A stretch of DNA of 64,000 nucleotides from Chloroflexota bacterium (GTDB lineage: Bacteria > Chloroflexota > Anaerolineae > Aggregatilineales > J027), in contig QMIT01000004.1 of the NCBI GenBank assembly GCA_024434115.1, forward strand, positions 155,073 through 219,072, written 5' to 3'. Position numbers and translations under genes: made by a program. The notes beneath the pieces are model-generated. The model made no database searches. It was not told the origin of the DNA and saw only the letters and a list, made by a program, of their open reading frames with translations. Positions 7,749 through 17,045 of the stretch are shown one piece after another. Each line of letters opens with the position of its first letter. Within the stretch, counting starts at the first letter, position 1.

Positions 7749-9713
7749 ATGACAAGTGCCGTGCCTTCAATGGATGTTCTACAATCCACAAAAACCAACA
7801 AAAATCTCTGGGGATGGCTTGAAAATACCTTCCTTGCTTTACTGGTGCTGATTTTTGCGGGACATCTCTTCATCTATCTCGCCTTTGGTATCAACCTCAT
7901 CCAATTCCCATTTGACTATGACCAAGCGGAGGGCATGGAGCTTAACAACGCCATTTTAATCGCCGATGGGAAATGCCCTTACTGCGATAACGACCCCTTC
8001 CCCTTTTATGCCAGTGGCTACCCGCCCTTTTATCATGTGGTAATGGTGCCCTTCGTGTGGATTTTTGGGCCGGAATATTGGTACGGGCGACTGATTGTAT
8101 TTGTGGGGACATTGGTCACGGCGGGGGCAATCGGATGGGCCGTACACCACCAAACGCGCCATAAAACTATCGGCCTCATCGCAGGGTTAGCATTCCTAGC
8201 CTCCAACTACGTCTATCACATTGCTCCCTTGCTCCGACAGCACTTGTTTATGGTCATGCTGGAAACATTAGCCGTTGTGCTGGTGACGGTAGCGCATGAA
8301 TACCCCGACACTGAAAAACACAAACGGCGGCGGTTGCTTATTCTGGGATGTATCTTATTGGTCGCGGCGGGCTATACCAAACAGCTTGCCTATGCGACAG
8401 TCGTGGCAGTCTTTTTGTGGATGTTCCTGCGCAATCCACGCCGAGCCATTGTCTACGGGGCAGGGGTGATTGTGGCAGCCGGGGCGATTTTTGCGGTTCT
8501 CTATCTCATCACCGATGGTTATTGGTATACCAACATCATCGCGTCGAATGTGAATCCCTTTGTGCCGGGGCAATTTTCTGGCCTAATGAAACAATATCTC
8601 CGGCTGCACTGGCCCATTTTGACATTGGCCGGGTTAATGGTCGCCTACGAACTCTATTTCACGCGCCTCTCGCTGTACAGCCTATGGTTTTTGGCGGCGA
8701 CGGCGAATACGGCCCTCGCAGGCAAATGGGGCGCAGGCGACAGCTATTTTGTGACCAGTTTGGCGGCGGCCTGCATCCTCGCGGGGATTTTTGTCGCCAA
8801 GACGTTGCAAGGCGATTGGCAATTCCCCGAAAATTATCTGACCCGTCTATTGGGATTTTTGAAGAAGCTACTTACCAATAATCGCCCTCTCATAAGCCAC
8901 ACCGCAGGATTCTTATCGCTCGGTTTGGTGCTCATATACAGCCTGACGGTAATTAAGCTACCCACTAGTGGCCCGATTTTTGGTAAATTGAGTGATACAT
9001 TGGGAGTCGAGCCGAAATTTGGACATCGTTATCCGCTTTATGATTCAGCAGGTTGGACGGTAGGCTATGCCGTGACGGGCCATTTCACCAGCGACGAAGA
9101 TGAGACGAACGGTTGGAAGATCGTAGATCGTATCCGGCACGCTGAGGGGTTGGTCATCTCAGAAGACGCAGGATTCACTATTCAAGCCGGGCGGGAAGTC
9201 ATCACCAATGGCGTACAGTTAAAAAATCTGTATGAGCAAGGCAAGTATGACCCCACCGAACTAATCACGATGCTGGAAAACCACAAATTTGGCTTAATCG
9301 TCTTGCGGGCAGGCTTCTATCCTCCCCCCATCCTCGAAACGATCTACGATGCCTATGCCGTCACTGAGGCTATCCCCATGAACGGCTTCAATTATGAACT
9401 TTGGACACCCAGGCCAACATGGGACGAGCGCCGCGCCCTACGAGACTATTTAAAATCCACCAACCCAGATGCCGAATCATTTGCGGTGCAATTGAACATC
9501 CCCGAAAATGAAGATGTAGGCGAATGGCTGCAAAAACAGATGAATCGCTGGGGATGGCAGCCAGAAAACTTGTCCGAACCCACCGAGAATCCTTGCGCGG
9601 ATTATCCGTTTATCCGTCAAAATCACCGCGCCGTTTTACACATTTGCCATACTGCAACGGGCGACGGAATGCAGCAGCTAGAGATTGAGGTTTCGCCGTC
9701 CAGCCCTTATTGA
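7749..9713 (+). CDS. GT-C fold membrane glycosyltransferase-like protein
   Basis: Protein of 654 residues with about ten membrane segments in the first 430 residues and a large soluble C-terminal part. After the first transmembrane helix, the first extracytoplasmic loop has FDYDQAEGMELNNA, an acidic motif in the position where GT-C enzymes (ArnT/PMT/GT39-like) carry their catalytic acid, followed by a small CPYCDND loop. The C-terminal segment (VISEDAGF...FGLIVLRAGFYPP) resembles the periplasmic domain of such enzymes. Probably transfers a sugar from a polyprenyl-phosphate donor on the outer membrane face; acceptor unknown. It lies between menA and glgA on the same strand with short gaps (18 and 13 bp). 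Confidence 0.75.
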   Translation: MTSAVPSMDVLQSTKTNKNLWGWLENTFLALLVLIFAGHLFIYLAFGINLIQFPFDYDQAEGMELNNAILIADGKCPYCDNDPFPFYASGYPPFYHVVMVPFVWIFGPEYWYGRLIVFVGTLVTAGAIGWAVHHQTRHKTIGLIAGLAFLASNYVYHIAPLLRQHLFMVMLETLAVVLVTVAHEYPDTEKHKRRRLLILGCILLVAAGYTKQLAYATVVAVFLWMFLRNPRRAIVYGAGVIVAAGAIFAVLYLITDGYWYTNIIASNVNPFVPGQFSGLMKQYLRLHWPILTLAGLMVAYELYFTRLSLYSLWFLAATANTALAGKWGAGDSYFVTSLAAACILAGIFVAKTLQGDWQFPENYLTRLLGFLKKLLTNNRPLISHTAGFLSLGLVLIYSLTVIKLPTSGPIFGKLSDTLGVEPKFGHRYPLYDSAGWTVGYAVTGHFTSDEDETNGWKIVDRIRHAEGLVISEDAGFTIQAGREVITNGVQLKNLYEQGKYDPTELITMLENHKFGLIVLRAGFYPPPILETIYDAYAVTEAIPMNGFNYELWTPRPTWDERRALRDYLKSTNPDAESFAVQLNIPENEDVGEWLQKQMNRWGWQPENLSEPTENPCADYPFIRQNHRAVLHICHTATGDGMQQLEIEVSPSSPY

Positions 9714-9726
9714 TTGGAGCAAAAAG

Positions 9727-11205
9727 ATGAATGTTCTTTTTATCGCCGCCGAAGCCGACCCCTTTGCCAAAACAGGCGGTCTAGGTGATGTGGTAGGCAG
9801 TTTACCCTGCGCACTCCGCAAATTAGGCATTGATGCACGGGTGTTGATTCCGCATTATGGCACAATTGATGGCGAAAAATATGGTCTCACCTACAATTTT
9901 CAATTTCGCCATACGCGCACAGTGGGCACAGCCGATGTGCTGGTCAGCAAAACCGACTATAAGGGTGTGCCGATCTACTTCTTGCGAAGCTGGCCCTTCT
10001 TTAGCGAACGTTACGTCTATACCGATACCAATTGGGACAATCAGCGGTTTATCTTCTTCTCACAGGCTGCAATGGGAGCGGTGTGGGAACTGGCAAATGG
10101 GGCCGATGGCGACAATTGGTGGCCGGATGTCATTCATGTACATGACTGGCACACCGGACTCATCCCCTTTTTGCTGCATACCACCCGCTTTGTGGATGGC
10201 TGGAACAAAATTGCCTCGGTGATCTCAATCCACAACATGGCCTATCAGGGCAAAATGGCGGGCATCTGGCTGGATACGGTAGGGTTGCCGCCGCGCGACC
10301 ATTGGGCACTAGAAATGACCAATCACGGCGGTGATTTGCTGGCGATTGGCTTGGCCTATGCTGAAAAATTGAATACGGTCAGCCCGAATCACGCCACCGA
10401 ACTGCATTATCCACGCTTTGGTGAAGGGCTTGAGACCTTAATCTGGGTACGGGATCGTGATTTCTCCGGTATTTTGAACGGGTTAGATATGGAACTTTAT
10501 AATCCCGCCACTGACCCGCATATCTTCCGAAAGTTTGACGCCGATAATTTCCGCACCGAGCGCATTCACAACAAGCGCAGTCTGCAAGAATTAGTTGGAC
10601 TGCCCGTCAGTGATGACATTCCCGTGATTGGCTTGGTATCACGGCTGGTGGATCAAAAAGGTATTGATTTGGCAGTGGATGCCCTGCGCTGGTTGTGTGT
10701 GGATTCGGATGTGCAGGTCATCGCCTTGGGGTCGGGCGAGGACGAGCTACAATTTGCCCTGTGGAAACTGAGTAATGATTTTCACTGGAAAGTGCGGGCC
10801 TATACAACTTATGACCCCATTCTGGCACAGCGCATCTATGCGGGGAGTGACTTTTTGTTGATGCCAAGCCGCTATGAGCCGTGTGGCACATCGCAAATGA
10901 TCGCTCTGCGTTATGGCTGCCTGCCGATTGTGCGGGAAACAGGTGGGCTAAAAGATACGGTAACGAATTATGACAATGGCTCTGGCAGTGTGGGGACAGG
11001 GTTTTCATTTTTGTGGGAGACGCCGGAAGCGGTCTTGGGGACGCTGCGTTGGGCGATTGACACTTATCGGCATAAACACAAGGCTTTTGAGCGGATGCAG
11101 GAGCGCGGAATGCGGATAGATTGGGCGTGGGACAAGAGCGCCCAACAGTACATTGACTTGTATGAGAACGCCATTCGGGTCAAGCGCGGTTGGCTGAACG
11201 GCTAG
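9727..11205 (+). CDS. glgA: Glycogen (starch) synthase
   Basis: Cytoplasmic GT5 enzyme that extends alpha-1,4-glucan from ADP-glucose made by glgC. The 492-residue protein has KTGGLGDVVGSLP (ADP-glucose binding) at the N-terminus, HVHDWHTGLIPF, SIHNMAYQG, NTVSPNHA, GILNGLD, GLVSRLVDQKG, and the C-terminal MPSRYEPCGTSQMIALRYG with the donor-binding Glu. A longer frame begins 14 codons upstream inside the previous gene, but the ATG at 9727 starts the standard N-terminus and has GGAG nine bases upstream. glgC is 7.6 kb away and no branching enzyme or phosphorylase is present here. Confidence 0.97.
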   Translation: MNVLFIAAEADPFAKTGGLGDVVGSLPCALRKLGIDARVLIPHYGTIDGEKYGLTYNFQFRHTRTVGTADVLVSKTDYKGVPIYFLRSWPFFSERYVYTDTNWDNQRFIFFSQAAMGAVWELANGADGDNWWPDVIHVHDWHTGLIPFLLHTTRFVDGWNKIASVISIHNMAYQGKMAGIWLDTVGLPPRDHWALEMTNHGGDLLAIGLAYAEKLNTVSPNHATELHYPRFGEGLETLIWVRDRDFSGILNGLDMELYNPATDPHIFRKFDADNFRTERIHNKRSLQELVGLPVSDDIPVIGLVSRLVDQKGIDLAVDALRWLCVDSDVQVIALGSGEDELQFALWKLSNDFHWKVRAYTTYDPILAQRIYAGSDFLLMPSRYEPCGTSQMIALRYGCLPIVRETGGLKDTVTNYDNGSGSVGTGFSFLWETPEAVLGTLRWAIDTYRHKHKAFERMQERGMRIDWAWDKSAQQYIDLYENAIRVKRGWLNG

Positions 11206-11552
11206 GTATCCATCGGGACATTTTGGTTTAAAATCAGGGTTTCCAGATATTTATATATTTAAGAATAGAATATACGTTCTATGGTTGGGAATTATATAAG
11301 CCGGATTTGAATCCGTAACAATTGTTACGCTTTCGGTGAAGTTTCGGCATGAAAGCGGGTTAAAAAGGGTTATAGAGTTTCATAGTGGCTAATAAACGGA
11401 GGCACGAGTAGGCGCTGTGAAACGGGATGCACTTGTCAAGTGGTGTCACTTGATATGGGCGTAGGTTATATTTGGCCGTTAACATCACGAAAATGTGCTA
11501 GGGTCGCTCCCCCTAATTTCTAGGATTCTTCTAACGTCCATCGAACGATATT
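11206..11552. other. 347-bp non-coding region between glgA and the degenerate GTPase-like gene
   Basis: No convincing reading frame. It holds a short dyad ATAGAA-N6-TTCTAT (11265-11282), a 54-bp element with the perfect palindrome GTAACAATTGTTAC (listed separately) and a small dyad CAAGTG-GTGT-CACTTG (11437-11452). The first 100 bases are strongly AT-rich. No U-tract terminator after glgA was found. Confidence 0.6.
11277..11330 (+). promoter_or_regulatory. 54-bp conserved element, copy A, with palindrome GTAACAATTGTTAC
   Basis: Matches the element at 63894-63947 (minus strand) at 45 of 54 positions with no gaps. The 14-bp palindrome occupies 11315-11328 and is preceded by GGATTTGAATCC, itself a small dyad. 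The end of the element is 222 bp upstream of the downstream start codon (11553). It could be a promoter plus operator, a binding site for a dimeric regulator, or a dispersed repeat. Confidence 0.55.
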
Positions 11553-12689
11553 ATGTTAGGATACAAGAATAGAATCAAGCACTCTCTGAGAGGCATGATG
11601 GGTCAAGGGTCAGTTCACAACATTGCCATATTTGTTTTGGGGTCTTTCTTCAGCGAAGGACGGGCGTTTACACAAAATATAACATTAAAAGAGTTGGAAT
11701 ATTTTAAAGGCAAAGATTCGACTTACTCCATGTCTAGTCTGCCAATTGATGAAACTTGTACCCTCTATTTCTTAAACCCTCCGGAAAACAAAGGATTCTT
11801 TTATACAGATATTGGGGTGCTTCGGTCAGAATTCAATGTTTCCTCGATTGGTTATATTGTGATGGTAGATTTTTCTAAGCCGCAAATCTTTAGGATAGTA
11901 CAAAGTCTTTGGTATACTGCGAAAGCATACTGGGATGCAGTTATCGTTTTAGCGGATACCCGAAATAAATTTGGTAAGACCACGCAAGATCAATCTATCG
12001 AAGAAATGTACCAGCATGTATTGGGGGCCAAATGGGGTGCATCCACTTATCCTTGCGACGTAAAACAACAACGATACAAAGCGTTAGAGGTGGTATCTCA
12101 TTTACTTGATTTGATGCCGGATCAGCCCAATATCGAGGCTATACAAAAAAAGTTACGCATCGAAATTGAGGCCGGAAGCCAAGAACGCGCGGTTCAAATC
12201 TTGTTGGTAGAGCCTTATTACCCTAGCGAGGCGAGAGTTCAAGTCGAAGATAAGGAACAACCATTTCAATTGCCAGAGCGTATTGAAATTGAAGCGGGTT
12301 ATGCAATCGAGTTTCATAAAGTGCCGAAAGATAAATGGCTCAAGTTTGAATGGATGGAAACCTTTCATCTACAATATCCGAATTCCTTACTGGGGTGTAT
12401 TGTTTTGCTGACTCCCCTCCTATCCATGACATCTCCTAAGGTTACGGAGATTGTAAGGCATTTCGAGTCTTTCTCACCATACCCTTGTGTTTTTATGGGA
12501 TACTTAGAAGATGGTTACTCCTTTAATAGACAAATTGAAAGACTCACGAGATTAAGCCAAGCCGATGATGAGGTTGTTTTAATAGGAGACATCCATAAAC
12601 CAGAAGATGCTAAACGAGCCGTCAAAAGGCTAATGGATGCATTCCTGAAAGACGAGTTGGCAAGTTCTATAAAAGCAAAGTTGGCATGA
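11553..12689 (+). CDS. Tandem degenerate COG2229-like GTPase domain protein (function unknown)
   Basis: 378 residues, no signal peptide. The first half can be aligned by eye with the GTPase domain encoded at 48426-50315: NIAIFVLGSFFSEGRAF falls where that protein has RIFITGATKAGKTQF; TLYFLNPP matches LYLFGTSG; GYIVMVDFSKPQIF matches GFVVIVDSTRPETF; and ADTRNKFG sits at the NKxD position. The P-loop Lys-Thr and NKxD are lost, so this half should not hydrolyse GTP. The second half (about residues 245-370: GCIVLLTPLLSM, CVFMGYLEDG, EVVLIGDIHKPEDAKRAVKRLM) looks like a second copy of the same fold, also without nucleotide motifs. Start uncertain: ATG 11553 has no clear ribosome site, while ATG 11595/11598 follow GAGAGG. 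Composition is more AT-rich than neighbours. The fold assignment is an inference from short matches. Confidence 0.55.
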   Translation: MLGYKNRIKHSLRGMMGQGSVHNIAIFVLGSFFSEGRAFTQNITLKELEYFKGKDSTYSMSSLPIDETCTLYFLNPPENKGFFYTDIGVLRSEFNVSSIGYIVMVDFSKPQIFRIVQSLWYTAKAYWDAVIVLADTRNKFGKTTQDQSIEEMYQHVLGAKWGASTYPCDVKQQRYKALEVVSHLLDLMPDQPNIEAIQKKLRIEIEAGSQERAVQILLVEPYYPSEARVQVEDKEQPFQLPERIEIEAGYAIEFHKVPKDKWLKFEWMETFHLQYPNSLLGCIVLLTPLLSMTSPKVTEIVRHFESFSPYPCVFMGYLEDGYSFNRQIERLTRLSQADDEVVLIGDIHKPEDAKRAVKRLMDAFLKDELASSIKAKLA

Positions 12690-12696
12690 GGGCATA

Positions 12697-12927
12697 TTGT
12701 TGGATATTGACGGCTTCCCCATCGGCTTTTTTCTTTTTTTGGCCCTCGCGGTATTCGGGCTGTGTATTGGCGTGAGTTTATTGATTATGGCCCGGATTTC
12801 GGATGACAAAGAAACCAGTGTACTTAAACAAGTTTGGCAAACTTTTTTTGGCAAGCCCACTCCCCCACATGAGATACATAAGACACCAGAGACGCCAGAT
12901 GATTTAGGGAAACACGATCAGGAATAG
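12697..12927 (+). CDS. Small single-pass membrane protein
   Basis: 76 residues starting at TTG, with GAGGG just upstream; a second TTG follows directly at 12700 and has the better spacing. One hydrophobic segment covers about residues 8-32, followed by a short charged tail rich in Pro, Glu, Asp and His. It begins eight bases after the previous stop and ends 30 bp before the site-2 protease, so the three genes may be cotranscribed. No family recognised. It is kept because of the clear membrane segment, the ribosome site and the absence of any other gene here. Confidence 0.55.
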   Translation: MLDIDGFPIGFFLFLALAVFGLCIGVSLLIMARISDDKETSVLKQVWQTFFGKPTPPHEIHKTPETPDDLGKHDQE

Positions 12928-12957
12928 GGTAAGGGTTCTAACAAAGGTGGTATTGGG

Positions 12958-14076
12958 ATGACATCTTCTTCGATACGGTTAGGGAAATTTCTGGGGATTG
13001 AAGTTGGCTTGAACTATAGCCTCTTGCTGATTGCCGCGTTGGTCACATTCCAGATTTCCAGTCTCGTTTTGCCCAATGAAGCCCCCGGCTACAGCGAAGT
13101 GTTCTATTGGGCAATCGGGATGGCAACGGCGGTGGTCTTTTTCCTTTCTATCCTTTGGCATGAATTCGCCCACGCGCTGATGGCCCGATTTTTTAAGGTG
13201 CGTGTCCGTCGGATTGTACTGTTTTTTATGGGTGGGGTCGCAGAAATTGAGGACGAACCACGCACACCGGCACAGGAATTTTGGATTGCGCTGGTTGGGC
13301 CATTAAGCAGTCTGTTTTTGGGGGTTGTCTTTATCATCCTCTATCTGCCTTTAGGTCATCATGATATTTATGGTGAGGTGTTTTTCTGGTTGGGTGAGAT
13401 CAATATCGTGCTGGCGGTTTTTAACATGATTCCGGCTTTCCCATTGGATGGAGGGCGAGTATTCCGGGCCATTTTCTGGTTCTTCAGCCGGAACTATCTA
13501 CGCGCCACCCGCTTGGCAAGCTATCTGAGTCAGGGGATCGCTTATCTCGCCATTCTCAGCGGTTTGCTTTCAATGTTTACAGGGCGAGTCTTGATGGGCA
13601 GCGGCTTGTGGGGCATCCTATTGGGCTGGTTTTTGTTAGGGGCAGCCAAGAGCCATTTACAGACCGCCCAAGTACGGGAAAGCCTGCGTGGGATCCCATT
13701 GGGGCGTTTGGTGCGACAGGGGCAGCCGCTCAACCCGGATTGGCCGCTGGCGTATGCGATTGACCGGATGGCAATTGGTGGCTCGGCTACTTCTTCCCCG
13801 GTAATTCGGGATGGGCACACGATAGGCTATCTGTCACTGGATGTCCTACGACGTATTCCCCGGATTGGCTGGGGCGGGGTGCGGGTTGAAAATGTGATGA
13901 CACCGATTAACACCGTGCGGTCAGTGGATGCCTATCAAGATTTGTATGACACCCTGCGGAATGAGGATTTGCAGCGCGAACCATATTTGCTCATCACCGC
14001 CAATCAACAGCCGATTGGGTTACTGTCGCAGCGGGAATTGATCGCATTCGCCGAACAGCAGGCACGGGGGATTTAA
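12958..14076 (+). CDS. Site-2 protease family zinc metalloprotease (M50) with CBS domains
   Basis: Intramembrane protease of 372 residues. The zinc motif HEFAH (H68, E69, H72) lies in a membrane helix and the second ligand motif [12 protein letters not shown] has D164. About six membrane segments span residues 15-220. The C-terminal part (about 240-370) has two CBS-like segments, including [16 protein letters not shown]. This arrangement is typical of the bacterial M50 group with cytoplasmic CBS domains, thought to sense a small ligand, possibly adenine nucleotides, and to release membrane-bound regulators. The ATG has GGTGG upstream. The natural substrate cannot be named; no anti-sigma factor gene is nearby. 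Confidence 0.93.
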   Translation: MTSSSIRLGKFLGIEVGLNYSLLLIAALVTFQISSLVLPNEAPGYSEVFYWAIGMATAVVFFLSILWHEFAHALMARFFKVRVRRIVLFFMGGVAEIEDEPRTPAQEFWIALVGPLSSLFLGVVFIILYLPLGHHDIYGEVFFWLGEINIVLAVFNMIPAFPLDGGRVFRAIFWFFSRNYLRATRLASYLSQGIAYLAILSGLLSMFTGRVLMGSGLWGILLGWFLLGAAKSHLQTAQVRESLRGIPLGRLVRQGQPLNPDWPLAYAIDRMAIGGSATSSPVIRDGHTIGYLSLDVLRRIPRIGWGGVRVENVMTPINTVRSVDAYQDLYDTLRNEDLQREPYLLITANQQPIGLLSQRELIAFAEQQARGI

Positions 14077-14139
14077 GTCTGTGGTCGAAATTCCTCAGCG
14101 AACAAATAGACTTATACTCTTTCATGGCTAAATCTGGTT

Positions 14140-14183
14140 AACCATCCCCACCCCAAACCCCTCCCCACTGCGTGGAGAGGGGC
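14140..14183. repeat. Dispersed GC-rich hairpin repeat, copy A
   Basis: Intergenic sequence with CCCCTCCCCACTGCGTGGAGAGGGG-type dyad at 14158-14182 preceded by a C-rich run. A close relative sits at 19890-19933, also just after a gene. Looks like a REP/MITE-type dispersed palindromic repeat. Confidence 0.6.
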
Positions 14184-14269
14184 TTAAACAGGGCGTTTTA
14201 CTTGGCGGAGGTGAGGATTTAATACCAAGTTTGGCTTAACAACCAGTGGGAAGTCTAAAATTTTTGGCG

Positions 14270-14306
14270 CAGACCGGACACAGGTTGTTTTCCCGGTCTG
14301 TTTTTT
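14270..14306 (+). terminator. Rho-independent terminator
   Basis: Perfect 8-bp stem CAGACCGG / CCGGTCTG with a 15-base loop followed directly by six T. It lies 194 bp after the site-2 protease gene and 51 bp before the penicillin acylase start, so it could end the former transcript or attenuate the latter. Confidence 0.75.
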
Positions 14307-14357
14307 GTATAGTTCAAGTCTCAATTGAAAATTGAAAGAATAGTGGGCAAGTCCCTT

Positions 14358-17030
14358 ATGCAATTTTCACGGAAAGTCAGAGTCCTGCTGGCGATTCTGG
14401 CAGTGATAGTTCTAGTATCAGGTGCGTTGGCGGGGTATGCCACTTATTCCTTTTACTTTAGCCCCATCCCCAAAACCGACGGCTCCCTTCGGGTTGCTGG
14501 ATTACAGAGTGAAGTCGTTATCTACCGCGACAATTGGGCAGTGCCGCATATTTATGCCGATAACCCCCATGACCTATTTTTTGCACAAGGGTATGTTCAT
14601 GCCCAAGACCGCTGGTGGCAGATGGAAATCAGCCGCTATTTGGGTATGGGGCGACTCAGTGAACTGGTCGGGGTCAATGAAACGATCCAAAATGCAGACT
14701 GGGCGATTCGAACACTGGGGTGGTACGACGCGGCTCAACGTGATTTGGAGACCACCTCCCCCGAAACACGGGTCATTCTTGAGGCCTACAGCGCCGGGGT
14801 CAATGCTTATATCCATGACCAAGGCCCCAAAGACCTTGCGACTGAATACAGCCTGTTAGGGTTGGATGCCGTGCTGGGGATTTTAGGCGGCGATTTTGAA
14901 TTGGAAACATGGCAACCGATAGATTCACTGCTGTGGTTCAAAATGATGGCGTGGGAACAAGATGCCAGCCTATGGTCGGAAATTGAACAGGCCGAACTTT
15001 CGCGCAAACTTGAACCCGACCTGCTTGAAAGTTATAACGGGGGGTATCCCTACAATTTACACCCGACGGTGTTTAATACTGCCGAATTGGGCTTGACACC
15101 CGCTAACTCACCCTCGCCGACTAAGCCGCCCATTTTGCCCGATGAGACAACGTTTGAAGGGCCGATGGGGGCACTCGATATGCCGCTGGTGGGAGGGCTA
15201 TCGCCTGAATTGATGACCATTCTCGGCTTCACAACTAGCCCCGCATCGAGTGCTTGGGTCATTCAAGGGGCACACACCGAAAGCGGCTATCCCCTCATCG
15301 CCAATGATTGGCAACAAGCACCGGAAATCCCATCGGCGTGGTTTGAAATGGGCCTGCACTGCATCGCGTTTAGCTCCGAATGCCCCTATAACATGGTCGG
15401 TTTTACCAGCGCAGGGGTACCGGGGGTATTGATTGGGCATAACGATCAAATCGCGTGGGGCATGTCGAGCTTGGGGGCGGATACACAAGACCTCTATTTG
15501 CTACGCTTGAACCCTGAAGACCCCACCCAATATGAATTTGAGGGCGAATGGACCCCGCTGGAGCAGCAGACCGTCCAGATTGAGATACGGGATGCTGAAC
15601 CCGTCGAATACCCCATTTATCAAACCCGCTTTGGCCCGGTCATCACGGATTTGGATAGCGCCCTGCTCGATGGGAAGATTTTTAAGAGTCCACATCAAGC
15701 CATCGCGCTGCATTGGTCGGGATTGGAAACCGCGAGTGATCCGGTGGGGGTGGTCTTACAAATCAACCGCGCCCAAAATTGGGAAGAATTCCGCACAACA
15801 CTATCAGATTGGCAAACAACGCCGATGAATTTCCTGTATGCGGATACACTGGGCAACATCGGCGCTCAGGTGGCGGGGTGGCTGCCCGTGCGCCGGGTTG
15901 GGCATACCGGACAAGTCCCCATTGCCGGGTGGGAAGATCGCTATGAATGGCGTGGGGCGGTTCCGTTCGAGGCCCTGCCCAATGTCTTTAACCCACCGGA
16001 TGGCATGATTATCAGCGCCAACAATGCGCCCGTCCCGCTCAGTTATTACAGTCAATTAGCCCAGAAACTGAACGCGGATGACCCAGCTTTGTTTGGGCGC
16101 ATTGAGCAGATGAACACGGTGTTCGGGCAGCGGTGGAATGCGGGCTATCGGGCCGCCCGGATTGAGACCATTCTCGAATCCATCGAACGGCACACCCCTG
16201 AGACGTTTGCCCGGATACAAGGAGACAATCAGAATATTTTTGCCCAAGAATTGATGCCCTATCTGCTGAACGTCACGTTTGACTCACCGGAACTGACCGA
16301 CGCGCTGAATTGGCTGAAGGAATGGGATTTACAGAATCAGATGGACAGCCCACAAGCCATCTTGTTTGCCCTATTCTGGACACGTATCGCGCAATTGACC
16401 TATGCCGACGAATTGGGGGAAGACCCAGTATTGGATGAACAGTTGATGTGGTCGCTGTCGCAGCTTGCCAAAGACAAACACCATCGCTGGTGGGATGATA
16501 CCCGCACTGAGTATACCGTCGAAACCCGCGACGATATTTTTGCCGCCGCCTTCCAAAGCGCCTATGACACACTGGCTGAACGACTTGGCCCAGATCGCCT
16601 GCAATGGCGATGGGGGGACTTGCACGCCGTCACCTTTGTCAGTCGGGTGATTGGGCAGGAGGAATTTTTGGGCATTAGCACGATTTTGGACAACGGCCCC
16701 TTCCCCATCAATCGCGGGCCACAACCCGTCAATGGCGGCGCGGCCTCGGTTAACCTGACGGCTTTTACATTGGTCGAGACCGAAACCGAACTCGATATGG
16801 TGATTACCAGCCTGCCGTCCATGCGGATTATCATGGATTTGAATGACTTTGGCAGCAGCCGCGCCATGCACAGTACCGGACAAAGTGGACACCCCGCCAG
16901 TGGTCACTATGATGATATGATTCCGGCATGGCAGGCCGTTGAATATCACGATATGCGCTGGGACGCTGAGATTATCCGGCAAAGCGCGGCAGACCGTCTT
17001 GAATTGCAGCCTTCCAACGAAACCGAATAG
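14358..17030 (+). CDS. Penicillin acylase family protein (peptidase S45, Ntn hydrolase)
   Basis: Large membrane-anchored or exported amidase precursor of about 890 residues. One hydrophobic segment at about residues 8-30 acts as signal or anchor. The autocatalytic processing site that creates the N-terminal nucleophile is at S297 in ASSAWVIQGAHTESGYP, equivalent to the family motif SNAW, followed by LIANDW. The alpha region has HIYADNPHDLFFAQGYVHAQDR, a standard S45 signature. The C-terminal half has the SANNAP and GDLHAVTF segments of the beta chain. Such enzymes cleave amide bonds of acylated compounds, for example lactam antibiotics or acyl-homoserine lactones; the substrate here is unknown. 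Starts: TTG 14325, GTG 14343 and ATG 14358 are all in frame; ATG is chosen but has no strong ribosome site. Followed 15 bp later by a secreted beta-helix gene. Confidence 0.92.
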   Translation: MQFSRKVRVLLAILAVIVLVSGALAGYATYSFYFSPIPKTDGSLRVAGLQSEVVIYRDNWAVPHIYADNPHDLFFAQGYVHAQDRWWQMEISRYLGMGRLSELVGVNETIQNADWAIRTLGWYDAAQRDLETTSPETRVILEAYSAGVNAYIHDQGPKDLATEYSLLGLDAVLGILGGDFELETWQPIDSLLWFKMMAWEQDASLWSEIEQAELSRKLEPDLLESYNGGYPYNLHPTVFNTAELGLTPANSPSPTKPPILPDETTFEGPMGALDMPLVGGLSPELMTILGFTTSPASSAWVIQGAHTESGYPLIANDWQQAPEIPSAWFEMGLHCIAFSSECPYNMVGFTSAGVPGVLIGHNDQIAWGMSSLGADTQDLYLLRLNPEDPTQYEFEGEWTPLEQQTVQIEIRDAEPVEYPIYQTRFGPVITDLDSALLDGKIFKSPHQAIALHWSGLETASDPVGVVLQINRAQNWEEFRTTLSDWQTTPMNFLYADTLGNIGAQVAGWLPVRRVGHTGQVPIAGWEDRYEWRGAVPFEALPNVFNPPDGMIISANNAPVPLSYYSQLAQKLNADDPALFGRIEQMNTVFGQRWNAGYRAARIETILESIERHTPETFARIQGDNQNIFAQELMPYLLNVTFDSPELTDALNWLKEWDLQNQMDSPQAILFALFWTRIAQLTYADELGEDPVLDEQLMWSLSQLAKDKHHRWWDDTRTEYTVETRDDIFAAAFQSAYDTLAERLGPDRLQWRWGDLHAVTFVSRVIGQEEFLGISTILDNGPFPINRGPQPVNGGAASVNLTAFTLVETETELDMVITSLPSMRIIMDLNDFGSSRAMHSTGQSGHPASGHYDDMIPAWQAVEYHDMRWDAEIIRQSAADRLELQPSNETE

Positions 17031-17045
17031 AGACAGGATAAGCCC

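Noticed and set aside
9685..9726. Longer N-terminus of glgA starting in the preceding gene
   Set aside because: The ATG at 9727 has a good ribosome site and begins the conserved MNVLFIAAEADP start; the extension overlaps the previous coding region without conserved residues.
11300..11330. tRNA T-arm-like sequence GGATTTGAATCC in the 54-bp element
   Set aside because: No acceptor stem, anticodon arm or D arm could be built around it, and the element is conserved as a palindrome, not as a cloverleaf.
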